From positions 1 through 14,281 of the forward strand of contig CAZFAT010000386.1 of the NCBI GenBank assembly GCA_964517075.1: a DNA stretch of 14,281 nt, given 5' to 3'. Both the position numbers and the translations under genes were made by a program. The number at the start of each line of letters is the position of its first letter. The first letter of the stretch is position 1. Origin of the DNA: CAZFAT01 sp964517075. Lineage in GTDB: Bacteria > Acidobacteriota > Vicinamibacteria > Vicinamibacterales > SCN-69-37. Of this stretch, positions 7,794 to 14,158 are shown piece after piece. The notes under the pieces were generated by a model. The model worked only from the letters and a program-made list of their open reading frames with translations, searched no databases and had not been told where the DNA came from.

Positions 7794-8189
7794 TCACTCG
7801 ATGACCTCGATTCGCGCCCGGTGACCCGGCGCCCTGGCGAGCGGCGTGTCGCAGGTAACGATCGGCGCATCGAGCGCCTCGGCCAGCGCTACGTACATCG
7901 CGTCGTACGCCGTGACGTTCTCGCGCAATTTCCACGCGCGAGTCAGGAGATCGAGATGGGGGTGACGGAGGAGATCGAGGTCGGCGAGATCCGCGATCGC
8001 CTCGGCCGCGCGGTCAGCAGACACCTCGCCTGCCCGTATGAGCCGTCGGAGACCCTGGGTCACTTCAACGTTCACCAGGTGGGGCGAATGGAACTCGTCC
8101 TCGTCGCGAAAGAGGCGCGTCTCGACCCGGGTGCCCATCGGCGTCTGCAGGAGGAGCTCCAGCAGGGCCGACGCATCGACGACGATCAC
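7794..8189 (-). CDS. vapC: VapC-type PIN-domain toxin ribonuclease
   Basis: The 131-residue PIN domain has the four acidic residues expected for the Mg2+ site of VapC ribonucleases: Asp5 (VVDAS), Glu42 (LVNVEV), Asp96 (TAYDAMYVALAE) and Asp114 (VTCDTPLA). VapC toxins cut tRNA or rRNA and stop growth when released from VapB (family knowledge). The start is GTG 8189, which overlaps the vapB stop codon by four bases (GTGA), a classic translational coupling. No residue loss is visible, so the toxin looks active. The RNA target cannot be inferred. Confidence 0.92.
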   Translation of the reverse strand: MIVVDASALLELLLQTPMGTRVETRLFRDEDEFHSPHLVNVEVTQGLRRLIRAGEVSADRAAEAIADLADLDLLRHPHLDLLTRAWKLRENVTAYDAMYVALAEALDAPIVTCDTPLARAPGHRARIEVIE

Positions 8190-8407
8190 GCGGACTCGCG
8201 TTCCGCTCTGATGACGACGGCCGCCGGGGTCTTCAAGGTCACGCGCTTTCGACCGTGAATTCTGGCCAGCATCTCCTCGCGCGTGGGCCGCGCGGCCAGG
8301 CGTGCCAGTTCCGCCAGGAGGTAGTCGGAGAGCGTCTGTCCCAAGCCTGCGGCGCGCACCTTGAGCGTGCGGTGCAACGTGTCCGGCACGTTCCGTATCT
8401 GTACCAT
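8186..8407 (-). CDS. vapB: VapB-type (FitA-like) ribbon-helix-helix antitoxin
   Basis: The product is 73 residues. ATG 8407 is chosen because MVQIRNVPDTLHRTLKVRAA begins exactly like FitA/VapB ribbon-helix-helix antitoxins. The frame stays open upstream to 8668, but only by running through a repeat element. Residues 1-45 form the DNA-binding dimer (strand VQIRNVP, then two helices). The tail (46-73, basic and hydrophobic) should wrap the toxin. It neutralises VapC and probably represses its own promoter together with VapC. There is no Shine-Dalgarno sequence, which matches the predicted near-leaderless transcript. It overlaps vapC by four bases. Confidence 0.9.
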   Translation of the reverse strand: MVQIRNVPDTLHRTLKVRAAGLGQTLSDYLLAELARLAARPTREEMLARIHGRKRVTLKTPAAVVIRAERESA

Positions 8408-8422
8408 CTTGGACACGTGGCT

Positions 8423-8451
8423 AGCATGCGTGCATGCCAGTGGCATGTCAA
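8423..8451 (-). promoter_or_regulatory. Predicted vapBC promoter
   Basis: On the minus strand TTGACA (8451-8446) is a perfect -35 box. A 17-base spacer leads to CATGCT (8428-8423) as -10 (matches at A2, T3, T6). Transcription would begin near 8416, only about nine bases before the vapB ATG, so the mRNA would be nearly leaderless. This fits the missing ribosome site. Confidence 0.55.
8433..8447. promoter_or_regulatory. Predicted VapBC operator palindrome
   Basis: CATGCCA-G-TGGCATG is a perfect 7-bp inverted repeat around one base. It lies between the -35 and -10 boxes and overlaps the end of the -35. A second symmetric motif, two GCATGC sites two bases apart (8424-8437), overlaps it and reaches the -10. 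This is where an autoregulating VapBC complex would block RNA polymerase. The role is inferred from position. Confidence 0.5.
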
Positions 8452-8472
8452 GGCTCAGGCCGAGGCCACGAC

Positions 8473-8679
8473 GGCCGTCGACAACGAGTCGGATTGCCGC
8501 ACGTCTGCCCACATCCAGTGAGCGGTGAGGGCACGGCCCGCGGCGGGTCCTGTCCGCGAACAGCCCCACCCGTCCTCGGCGCCACGAGCACGTGTCACGG
8601 CTGTGGCGCCTGCGCGGCGGGCGGGGCGCCCCGTTCGCGGCCACCCACCGCGGGCGGACGAATGTCACATCGGGGTTCG
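8473..8679 (-). mobile_element. Repeat element copy A, truncated at one end
   Basis: Read on the minus strand, this segment matches bases 13895-14102 at about nine bases in ten with a few one-base indels. Its left terminal repeat (8658-8679) is degenerate, keeping about 18-19 of 22 positions including GATGTGACATTC. The match stops near 8473, so the last 55 bp, including the right terminal repeat present in copy B, are missing; the vapBC promoter lies beyond. The internal GGCGCCAC/GTGGCGCC hairpin is kept. No transposase is present, and differing frames in the two copies argue against coding function. It looks like an older, decayed MITE-like insertion. Confidence 0.75.
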
Positions 8680-8781
8680 CCCGTTATGCGGCCCCCAACG
8701 CGAACTGTACTCGTTGTCTCGACCGCCAAACGGGCTGGACGCGCGGAGCGCGCCCAGGGATGCTGTGCTAACCAGCCACGC

Positions 8782-8813
8782 GCTCTGCCCGGATATCAAG
8801 GGCAGAGCCCTTG
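8782..8813. repeat. Two overlapping, mutually exclusive hairpins
   Basis: GCTCTGCCC (8782-8790) pairs perfectly with GGGCAGAGC (8800-8808) across nine bases. CAAGGGC (8797-8803) pairs perfectly with GCCCTTG (8807-8813) across three bases. Both use GGGC at 8800-8803, so they cannot form together. There is no T-run after either, so a simple terminator is not supported. The function is unknown. Confidence 0.5.
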
Positions 8814-8896
8814 GCTCGGGGAGGCTCGATCGCAACGACCTCGCCGCTGCCCAGCGCCCCCCACGCCGAAGCCCACGCTGATCCCGCCGCCGCCAC

Positions 8897-9067
8897 CAGA
8901 TGCGTGACGATCACGTCCTCGACCGCCTCGGGCTGGATGTCGATCGCGGCGAGCCGTGCGCCGACTGGCTTCAGCAGCTTGATGCGGCGACCACATCCGA
9001 TCATGCATGGTTCAGCCGCTGCGGGCCGGTGATGGACGAGCTTCTCGTGCGCCACACGCAGACATTC
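8897..9067 (-). pseudogene. Possible remnant of a metallo-beta-lactamase-fold hydrolase
   Basis: On the minus strand this segment reads with GCGRRIKLLKPVGARLAAID followed by IQPEAVEDVIVTHL. That resembles the stretch just before the HxHxDH metal motif of metallo-beta-lactamase-fold enzymes such as lactonase-like proteins (LAALGIDPxxVxDVIVTHLHYDH). After THL the similarity ends: neither this frame nor the others show HxDH, and the rest is Gly/Ala-rich. No start with a ribosome site is seen. I read it as a decayed fragment; chance similarity is possible. Confidence 0.4.
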
Positions 9068-9283
9068 TGCGGACGCAGTAGTGGGAGTCACAACTCCTGG
9101 TCTCGCCCAGCGCGCGCCGCGGGGCGGAGCTGTCACGGCTGCGGCTCCCTGACCCAGGAGTCCACCGACCTGGCCCCCGCATCCGATCTTCGGCCGCCTG
9201 TCAGTGGCGCAATGGCTCCGCTGGGCGTACCGTCACGCCGATCACCCCTGCGCCGGTTCGGGCCTGAGCGGGCGCGGCCGGCG

Positions 9284-12200
9284 TCAATTCATCCTTGCGA
9301 CGACGAACGTCAGATCGTCATACTGTTCTGCCCCAGCGATCCATTCCCGCATCCGGTCCGCCAGCAGCGACGACACGTCCGCCGCGGAAGCGCCCGCGGC
9401 TCCGCGCAACAGGTCCTTCAGCCGTTCCTCCCCGAACTCCTCGCCGCCGGCAGTGCGCGCCTCGGTGACGCCGTCGGTGAACGCCAGGAACAGATCGCCC
9501 GTGCGCAGCTCGATCTCTCCATCTTCATAGTCGGCGTCGTGGAATAACCCCAGGACGGTTCCGCCGGCGCGCAGCTCGGCGATCTCGACCCCATGCTCGG
9601 TCCTGCGGACCACATACGGCGGATTGTGGCCGGCGTTCACGTACTGCATCCGGCTGCCGTCCGCGTCGAGCTGCGCGTAGAAGAACGTCGCATAGTTGTT
9701 CGCCGCCGTGGAGCGGTAGAGGAACCCGTTCATCTTCGCCGCGAGCTGCGAGGGCCGGATGTCACCCTCCGCCGAGATCACCCGCAGCGACGCCTGCACG
9801 ACGGACGTCAGCAGCGCGGCGAAGATTCCCTTGCCCGAAATGTCCGCGACGGCGATTCCGATCCGATCGCTCGAAAGCTCGACGAAATCGTAGAAATCGC
9901 CTCCGATGCTCCGCGCCGGCATCGTGAACGCCGCGAAAGCAGTGGCGACCGACGAAGGAGGCCCCGGCGGCAGCAACCGGCGCTGTACTTCCGCCGCGAG
10001 CGCCAGATCCCGCCGTGTCTTCTCCTGCTCCAGCGCACGATCGTTGAGCCGCGCGTTCTCGATCATCAGCGCGAAGACCTCCGCCGCGGTGGCGAGCAAC
10101 TCCTTATCGGGGTCCGCGAAACCCTCGCGGCCGTGTGAAGGACCCAGGAGGAGCACCCCCACGATCTCGTGCTTCGTCCGGAGCGCGACCGCTATCCGCG
10201 CGCCCGTGTCCCGGAGCCGCTCGATCTCGGGCACGTGCTCCGGACGGAACTCGAGCGCCCATCGCAACCAGGCCTCGAAATCACCGGGAGTCAGCGGAAG
10301 CGGATGCCGGTAGTGCGTCAGGCGGTTGACGAGGACTCCGCGAGCGGGAATGGCGCAGTTGTCGCCCTGATATTCGTCGGACGATGCCTTCTCCAGCAGC
10401 ATGACGAACTCCGCACCCGTCCGCTCGCGCAGCGTGGACAGCGCCACCCGCAAAGCATCCGGAAACGAGGCCGCGCTCTGCACCAGGCTGGTGAACTCGC
10501 TGATGAGCGTCACCGGCGCGACGGCGCGGGATTCGCCACCCGACGCCAGGTCGCGCACGGCCCGGCCGACGGTGCGCCTCGCGCCCTTCCAGATCGATTC
10601 GGGCTCGTCGCGTATGGCGACCATCGGCGACAGGAGCGCGGCACGCCCCGCCGGAACGACGCACGCAGCGAGCGCGACGACGGCCAGCACCGTCGTGGTC
10701 GTGGCAAGAGTGGCGACGTCTGAGGGCGAGACCCCGTAGAGCACGGTTCTCAGCCACGGCGCCGCCAGGAGCCCGGCGGCCAGGCCCGCCGCTGCCCCGA
10801 CGGCGGCACCGGCACCAATCGTGCCCAGCGCGTCACGGACGACGAGCCACATGGCCGCGGAGCGGGTGGCGCCGAGCGCCATGCGCATCCCGATCTCCTG
10901 GGTTCGCTGCGTGACGACGAACGACATGACGCCGAACAGCCCGACGACCGACAGCAGCAGCGCCACCGCGCCGAAGCTGCTCGAGAGCGTCGCCAGCATC
11001 AGCTCGGAACGCAGCGCGCTCGCGACCTGGTCTTCGAGCGTCGTGAGACCGAGCACCGGCAGCGCCGGATCGACCCTGGCCACGGCGGCACGAACGATCC
11101 CGAATGCGGACTCGGGCTCGCCCCGCACCCGCACGTAGAAGGTGCCGTCGCCTGCAAGCGGACCCTCCTGCGCGAACGGGACGAAGATGTGCTCCGGCTG
11201 GCTGTCGTCGCGAAGATACCGCCGTCGGAAATCGCTGACCACACCGACGATCTCGATGTCCACCGGTGTGTCGGGCAGGTTGCCAAACCCGACCAGGCTC
11301 CCGACGGGATGGCGATCGCCGAAATAGCGGCGCGCGAAGCTCTCGTTGACCACGATCGACCGGTAGCCGGTTCTCTCGATGTCGATCGCGTCGCGATCCT
11401 CGAATTCCCGTCCCGCAATCACCCTCGTTCCGAGCGTCTCGAAGAATCCAGGGCTGACACGCATCATGGGAACCGACGTGTCGAGCACGGTCTGCCGGTC
11501 CGCCCCGATGGTCAGCACGCGGCCCGGGCCGAGGCTGCCGAGCAGCGTGTTGTTGCCGATTGCGACCCGCTCGACGCCGGGCGCCTCGCGCAACGCCTGC
11601 ACGACGTTGCGCATGACGAGCGGCGCATCGGCGTCAGTGGAGCCCGCGCCGGCCGGATCGGCGCGAAACATCAGCAGCCGGGTGCTGTCGAAGCCGCGGT
11701 CCCTCGTATAGAGACTGGCGGCCGTCTGCACGAACAGCCCTGCCGCCGACAGCAAGACCAGCGTGAGCGCGAGCTGCGCCCCGACGATCAGCTTGCGGAA
11801 GCGGACGGTGGGTGCGCCAGCTGTCGAGCGCCCGGAGATAGACGACGTCAGCGGCCGTCGTGCCGTCTGCAGCGCCGGAGCAATACTGCACAGGACACCG
11901 GCGAGCACGCTCGAGACGAGTGCGAACAGGAACAGCCTGACGTCCACGACGGGCGTCACCTCCAGACCCGGCGGGAGGAACAGCAGCAGCAGCCTCGAGA
12001 CGAGCGGGGCAATCGCCAGGCCGAGCAGCCCGCCGGCGAGCGCCACGATCAGTCCTTCCACGATCAACTGGCGCGTGATGCGGGCGCGGGACGCGCCGAG
12101 CGCCATGCGGGTGGTCAGCTCGTGGCTTCGCTCGGCACCGCGCGCGAGGAGCAGGCTCGCCACGTTGAGGCAGGCGAGCACCAGCAGCAGCATCGTTCCC

Positions 12201-13342
12201 GCCAGCAACGCCCAGAGCGGCTGCGCCACCAGGCGGCGAAGGCTCGACCATCCCTGGGCGGCGGGCACGACGTCGATCGATGATGCGAGGTAGTCGCGGA
12301 GCTGTTCGGGGCTGGCGCGCGGAAAGCCTTCGCGGCGCGTGTCCGCCTCGAGCATGGCAGCGAACCAGGGCTGAAGGCCTGCCGCTGCCTGCTCCGGCTC
12401 GATACCGGGCCTCAGGCGCGCAAACCCGTGCATCCAGAATGCACGTCGGTCGAGGATGCGGCCGAACTCGATCGTCGCCTCGCGCGCCATCATGGCCGGC
12501 ACCCAGGCTGCAGCAGGCTGTCCCACGGCCGTGCCGCGGAACCCGGCGGCGGCGACGCCGATGACCGTCATCGGGTGCCTGTTGACGAGCACCTTCCGCC
12601 CCACCACGGCAGCGGACGCTCCGAGCCGATTCCTCCAGTAGTCGAACGAGAGCACGACGACCGGGTGCTCGCCGGGCTGGAGATCGTCGGACGGGCCGAT
12701 CAGGCGGCCAATCTCGGGCCTGATGCCCAGGACGTCGAAGTACGAGCCCGAGACGAGCTCGGCGCGCACGACTTCATATCCCGCGCCGGCCGACAGGTTG
12801 ACCGTGCCCGGCTGCCGGCAGAACGCGCCCGCGAAGAATTGCTCCTGCTCCTGCAAGTCCCGGCAGAGCGGATAGGAAATCAGGTTGCCGTCGCCCATCA
12901 CGACGTCGGGGAGCGACGGTCCGTTCCAATCGAAGCGGACCAGGCGTTCGGGCTCGCGCACCGGGAGTTGGCGCAACAGGACCTGGTCCACGAGCGAGAA
13001 GATCCCGGTGTTCGCGCCGACGCCCAGCGCCAGCGACAGCATCGCGGTGGCCGCGAATCCGGGATGCCGCTTCAGCACCCGCAGCCCGTAGATCACGTCG
13101 CGGCCAAGGTCCTCGAGCCACGGCATGCCGCGCTGATCGCGCATCGCCTCCATGGCTTGCCAGCGGCCGCCCGCCTCGAGCCGTGCGATCCGCATCGCCT
13201 CGTCGGGATCGTGGCCGCGGCGGCGCGCCTCTTCCACCACGAGCTCGAGGTGGAGCCTGATCTCCTCCTCGATGTCCTCGTCGCGCCGGGCCGGCCGGGC
13301 CGCACCCCAGAGACGGTGCAGCCACTCGCGGAGGATGCGCAT
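9284..13342 (-). CDS. ADOP/MacB-like permease fused to GAF and SpoIIE-type PP2C phosphatase
   Basis: The 1352-residue protein starts at ATG 13342, sharing one base with the padR stop (TGATG). Residues 1-90 are the acidic/basic prefix of acidobacterial duplicated orphan permeases. A first transmembrane helix (96-118), periplasmic core (about 120-365), FtsX-type helices (376-400, 425-457, 469-493), a second half (helix 517-541, core 550-775, helices 782-812, 833-862, 877-898) and the typical end SPMVAIRDEP (905-914) complete an ordinary permease. Then follow a GAF-like domain (about 945-1100), a linker EVQRRLLPPGPP (1118-1129) and a PP2C domain with GGDFYDF (Asp1149), DISGKG (Asp1167), NAGHNPP (1236-1242), FTDGVTEAR (Asp1290) and YDDLTF (Asp1342, Asp1343). 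The metal sites look intact. No ABC ATPase gene is in the window. Probably an inner-membrane receptor controlling a serine/threonine phosphatase; its target, perhaps a STAS anti-anti-sigma protein, is not here. Confidence 0.92.
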   Translation of the reverse strand: MRILREWLHRLWGAARPARRDEDIEEEIRLHLELVVEEARRRGHDPDEAMRIARLEAGGRWQAMEAMRDQRGMPWLEDLGRDVIYGLRVLKRHPGFAATAMLSLALGVGANTGIFSLVDQVLLRQLPVREPERLVRFDWNGPSLPDVVMGDGNLISYPLCRDLQEQEQFFAGAFCRQPGTVNLSAGAGYEVVRAELVSGSYFDVLGIRPEIGRLIGPSDDLQPGEHPVVVLSFDYWRNRLGASAAVVGRKVLVNRHPMTVIGVAAAGFRGTAVGQPAAAWVPAMMAREATIEFGRILDRRAFWMHGFARLRPGIEPEQAAAGLQPWFAAMLEADTRREGFPRASPEQLRDYLASSIDVVPAAQGWSSLRRLVAQPLWALLAGTMLLLVLACLNVASLLLARGAERSHELTTRMALGASRARITRQLIVEGLIVALAGGLLGLAIAPLVSRLLLLFLPPGLEVTPVVDVRLFLFALVSSVLAGVLCSIAPALQTARRPLTSSISGRSTAGAPTVRFRKLIVGAQLALTLVLLSAAGLFVQTAASLYTRDRGFDSTRLLMFRADPAGAGSTDADAPLVMRNVVQALREAPGVERVAIGNNTLLGSLGPGRVLTIGADRQTVLDTSVPMMRVSPGFFETLGTRVIAGREFEDRDAIDIERTGYRSIVVNESFARRYFGDRHPVGSLVGFGNLPDTPVDIEIVGVVSDFRRRYLRDDSQPEHIFVPFAQEGPLAGDGTFYVRVRGEPESAFGIVRAAVARVDPALPVLGLTTLEDQVASALRSELMLATLSSSFGAVALLLSVVGLFGVMSFVVTQRTQEIGMRMALGATRSAAMWLVVRDALGTIGAGAAVGAAAGLAAGLLAAPWLRTVLYGVSPSDVATLATTTTVLAVVALAACVVPAGRAALLSPMVAIRDEPESIWKGARRTVGRAVRDLASGGESRAVAPVTLISEFTSLVQSAASFPDALRVALSTLRERTGAEFVMLLEKASSDEYQGDNCAIPARGVLVNRLTHYRHPLPLTPGDFEAWLRWALEFRPEHVPEIERLRDTGARIAVALRTKHEIVGVLLLGPSHGREGFADPDKELLATAAEVFALMIENARLNDRALEQEKTRRDLALAAEVQRRLLPPGPPSSVATAFAAFTMPARSIGGDFYDFVELSSDRIGIAVADISGKGIFAALLTSVVQASLRVISAEGDIRPSQLAAKMNGFLYRSTAANNYATFFYAQLDADGSRMQYVNAGHNPPYVVRRTEHGVEIAELRAGGTVLGLFHDADYEDGEIELRTGDLFLAFTDGVTEARTAGGEEFGEERLKDLLRGAAGASAADVSSLLADRMREWIAGAEQYDDLTFVVARMN

Positions 13343-13689
13343 CAGGCTTTACCGTGCAGCAGAGTGTGGATGATGCCGGCCATCTGCTCCCAGGCCTGCT
13401 TCTTCCTCGCGAGCTGGCGGCGGCCGGCGGCGGTGACCGCGTAGAACCGCGCCCTGCGATTGGTGTCCGTCGTGCCCCAGCTGCCGCGAATGAGGCCCCG
13501 CTGTTCGAGCCGCATCAGCGCGGGGTACAGGGTGCCCATGTTGAGCTGCAACGCGCCACTGGAGACCTGCTCGAGACGCGCGGCGACCGCGTAGCCGTGG
13601 AGCGGCCCGAGCGAGTCGAGCGTCTGGAGGACCATCAGGTCGAGCGTGCCCTGCAGGACGTCCGCCTTGGACCGGGCCGTATTAGACAC
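13342..13689 (-). CDS. PadR-family transcriptional regulator (acidobacterial type)
   Basis: The 115-residue protein starts at GTG 13689 with SNTARSKADVLQGTLDLMVL. That is the N-terminus of the acidobacterial PadR family regularly found beside ADOP permeases. The winged helix (about 10-85) includes LGPLHGYAVAARLEQVSSGA, NMGTLYPALMRLEQRGLI and the wing RRARFYAVTAAGRRQL. The C-terminal helix (95-113) should mediate dimer contact. PadR proteins are usually ligand- or stress-relieved repressors (family knowledge). Its stop overlaps the permease-phosphatase start by one base, so both are translated together, and it most likely represses this pair. No Shine-Dalgarno sequence precedes the GTG. Confidence 0.93.
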   Translation of the reverse strand: MSNTARSKADVLQGTLDLMVLQTLDSLGPLHGYAVAARLEQVSSGALQLNMGTLYPALMRLEQRGLIRGSWGTTDTNRRARFYAVTAAGRRQLARKKQAWEQMAGIIHTLLHGKA

Positions 13690-13730
13690 GCCAATGAAGT
13701 ATCACGATCCGCATTCGAGCGCCAAATGAA
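13689..13730. promoter_or_regulatory. Direct repeat at the padR start, possible PadR operator
   Basis: CGCCAATGAA (13689-13698) and CGCCAAATGAA (13720-13730) are near-identical direct repeats whose starts are 31 bases apart, about three helical turns. One covers the padR start codon and the other the predicted -35 box. This placement suits autorepression by PadR; the role is inferred. Confidence 0.4.
13698..13725 (-). promoter_or_regulatory. Weak predicted padR promoter
   Basis: On the minus strand TTGGCG (13725-13720), a 16-base spacer and GATACT (13703-13698) match the -35 and -10 at four of six bases each. Transcription would begin next to the GTG at 13689, a leaderless arrangement consistent with the absent ribosome site. 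This is a tentative prediction. Confidence 0.35.
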
Positions 13731-13894
13731 ATCGGCGTGGCGAGCGCGTCGTGTCCGGCCGCGTGCTGACTATCGTGCGCACGTGTCAGCTGCGGCACCT
13801 GAACGCGCTCGCATACCTGACGGCTGCCGTTGCCGCTCATCGCCGCCGTCAAATTGGTCGCATCTCTGTCGACACGGTGTCAGACCCCTGAACT

Positions 13895-13916
13895 CTAGCC
13901 CTGATGTGACATTCTT
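13895..13916 (+). repeat. Left terminal inverted repeat of copy B
   Basis: It is the 22-bp repeat containing CCCTGATGTGACATTCTT. It matches the reverse complement of 14135-14156 at 21 of 22 positions. Confidence 0.85.
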
Positions 13917-14134
13917 CCGCCCGCGGTGGGTGGCCGCGAACGGGGCTGCCCCGCCCGCCGCGCAGGCGCCACAGCCGTGACAGGTGCGTGTGGCGCCGAG
14001 GACGGGTGGGGCTGTTCGCGGACAGGACCCGCCGCGGGCGTGCGCTCACCGCTCACTGGCGGTGGGCAGACGTGCGGCCATCCGGCTCGTTGTCGTCGGC
14101 CCTAGGCGCCGCGAATCCCGACGCGAGCGTCTCG

Positions 14135-14156
14135 AAGAATGTCACATCAGGGTTAG
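14135..14156 (-). repeat. Right terminal inverted repeat of copy B
   Basis: It is the inverted partner of 13895-13916. On the plus strand it contains AGGG (14149-14152), six bases before the ATG at 14159, so the element end may act as the ribosome binding site of the next gene. Confidence 0.85.
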
Positions 14157-14158
14157 CT

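Larger units (their letters stand above)
8408..9283. other. 876-bp region without an intact gene
   Basis: Between vapB and the end of the permease-phosphatase gene there is no convincing intact coding sequence. The region holds the vapBC promoter and operator (8423-8451), the truncated repeat copy A (8473-8679), overlapping hairpins (8782-8813), and a metallo-beta-lactamase-fold remnant (8897-9067). From 9068 to 9283 I see only scattered inverted repeats of 5-8 bp, including CGCCGG/CCGGCG at 9251-9283 directly after the permease-phosphatase stop. That one has no T-run and is a doubtful terminator. Confidence 0.6.
13895..14156 (+). mobile_element. MITE-like element copy B, complete with terminal inverted repeats
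   Basis: The 262-bp element is bounded by 22-bp terminal inverted repeats (13895-13916 and 14135-14156) that differ at one base. Their shared core is CCCTGATGTGACATTCTT. A TA lies near each outer end (13896-13897 and 14154-14155), which could be a TA target duplication. Inside are a 9-bp hairpin GGCGCCACA/TGTGGCGCC (13965-13973 with 13989-13997), CGGGGC-T-GCCCCG (13940-13952) and CACCGC/GCGGTG. No transposase or convincing gene is encoded, so it is non-autonomous. A second copy, decayed and inverted, lies at 8473-8679. The right end stops two bases before the response-regulator ATG. Confidence 0.8.

Noticed and set aside
7757..7870. A longer start for the SDR protein overlapping vapC
   Set aside because: The extension is Arg/Ser-rich, lies in the coding sequence of vapC, and the Rossmann strand begins soon after ATG 7756.
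8408..8668. An N-terminal extension of vapB to 8668 giving a 160-residue protein
   Set aside because: The extra frame runs through repeat copy A. The antitoxin fold starts at MVQIRN, and the promoter lies inside the would-be extension.
8680..8705. GTTATGC ... CCCAAC near 8684, resembling integron attC core sites
   Set aside because: The core does not fit GTTRRRY and no second paired core or integron cassette structure is seen.
9251..9283. CGCCGG/CCGGCG inverted repeat after the permease-phosphatase stop as a terminator
   Set aside because: The 6-bp stem has a 21-base loop and no T-run.
13868..13889. GACACGGTGTC and GGTGTCAGACCCC beside copy B as part of the element or a REP site
   Set aside because: They lie outside the terminal repeats and are not present beside copy A; one copy in the window is not enough.
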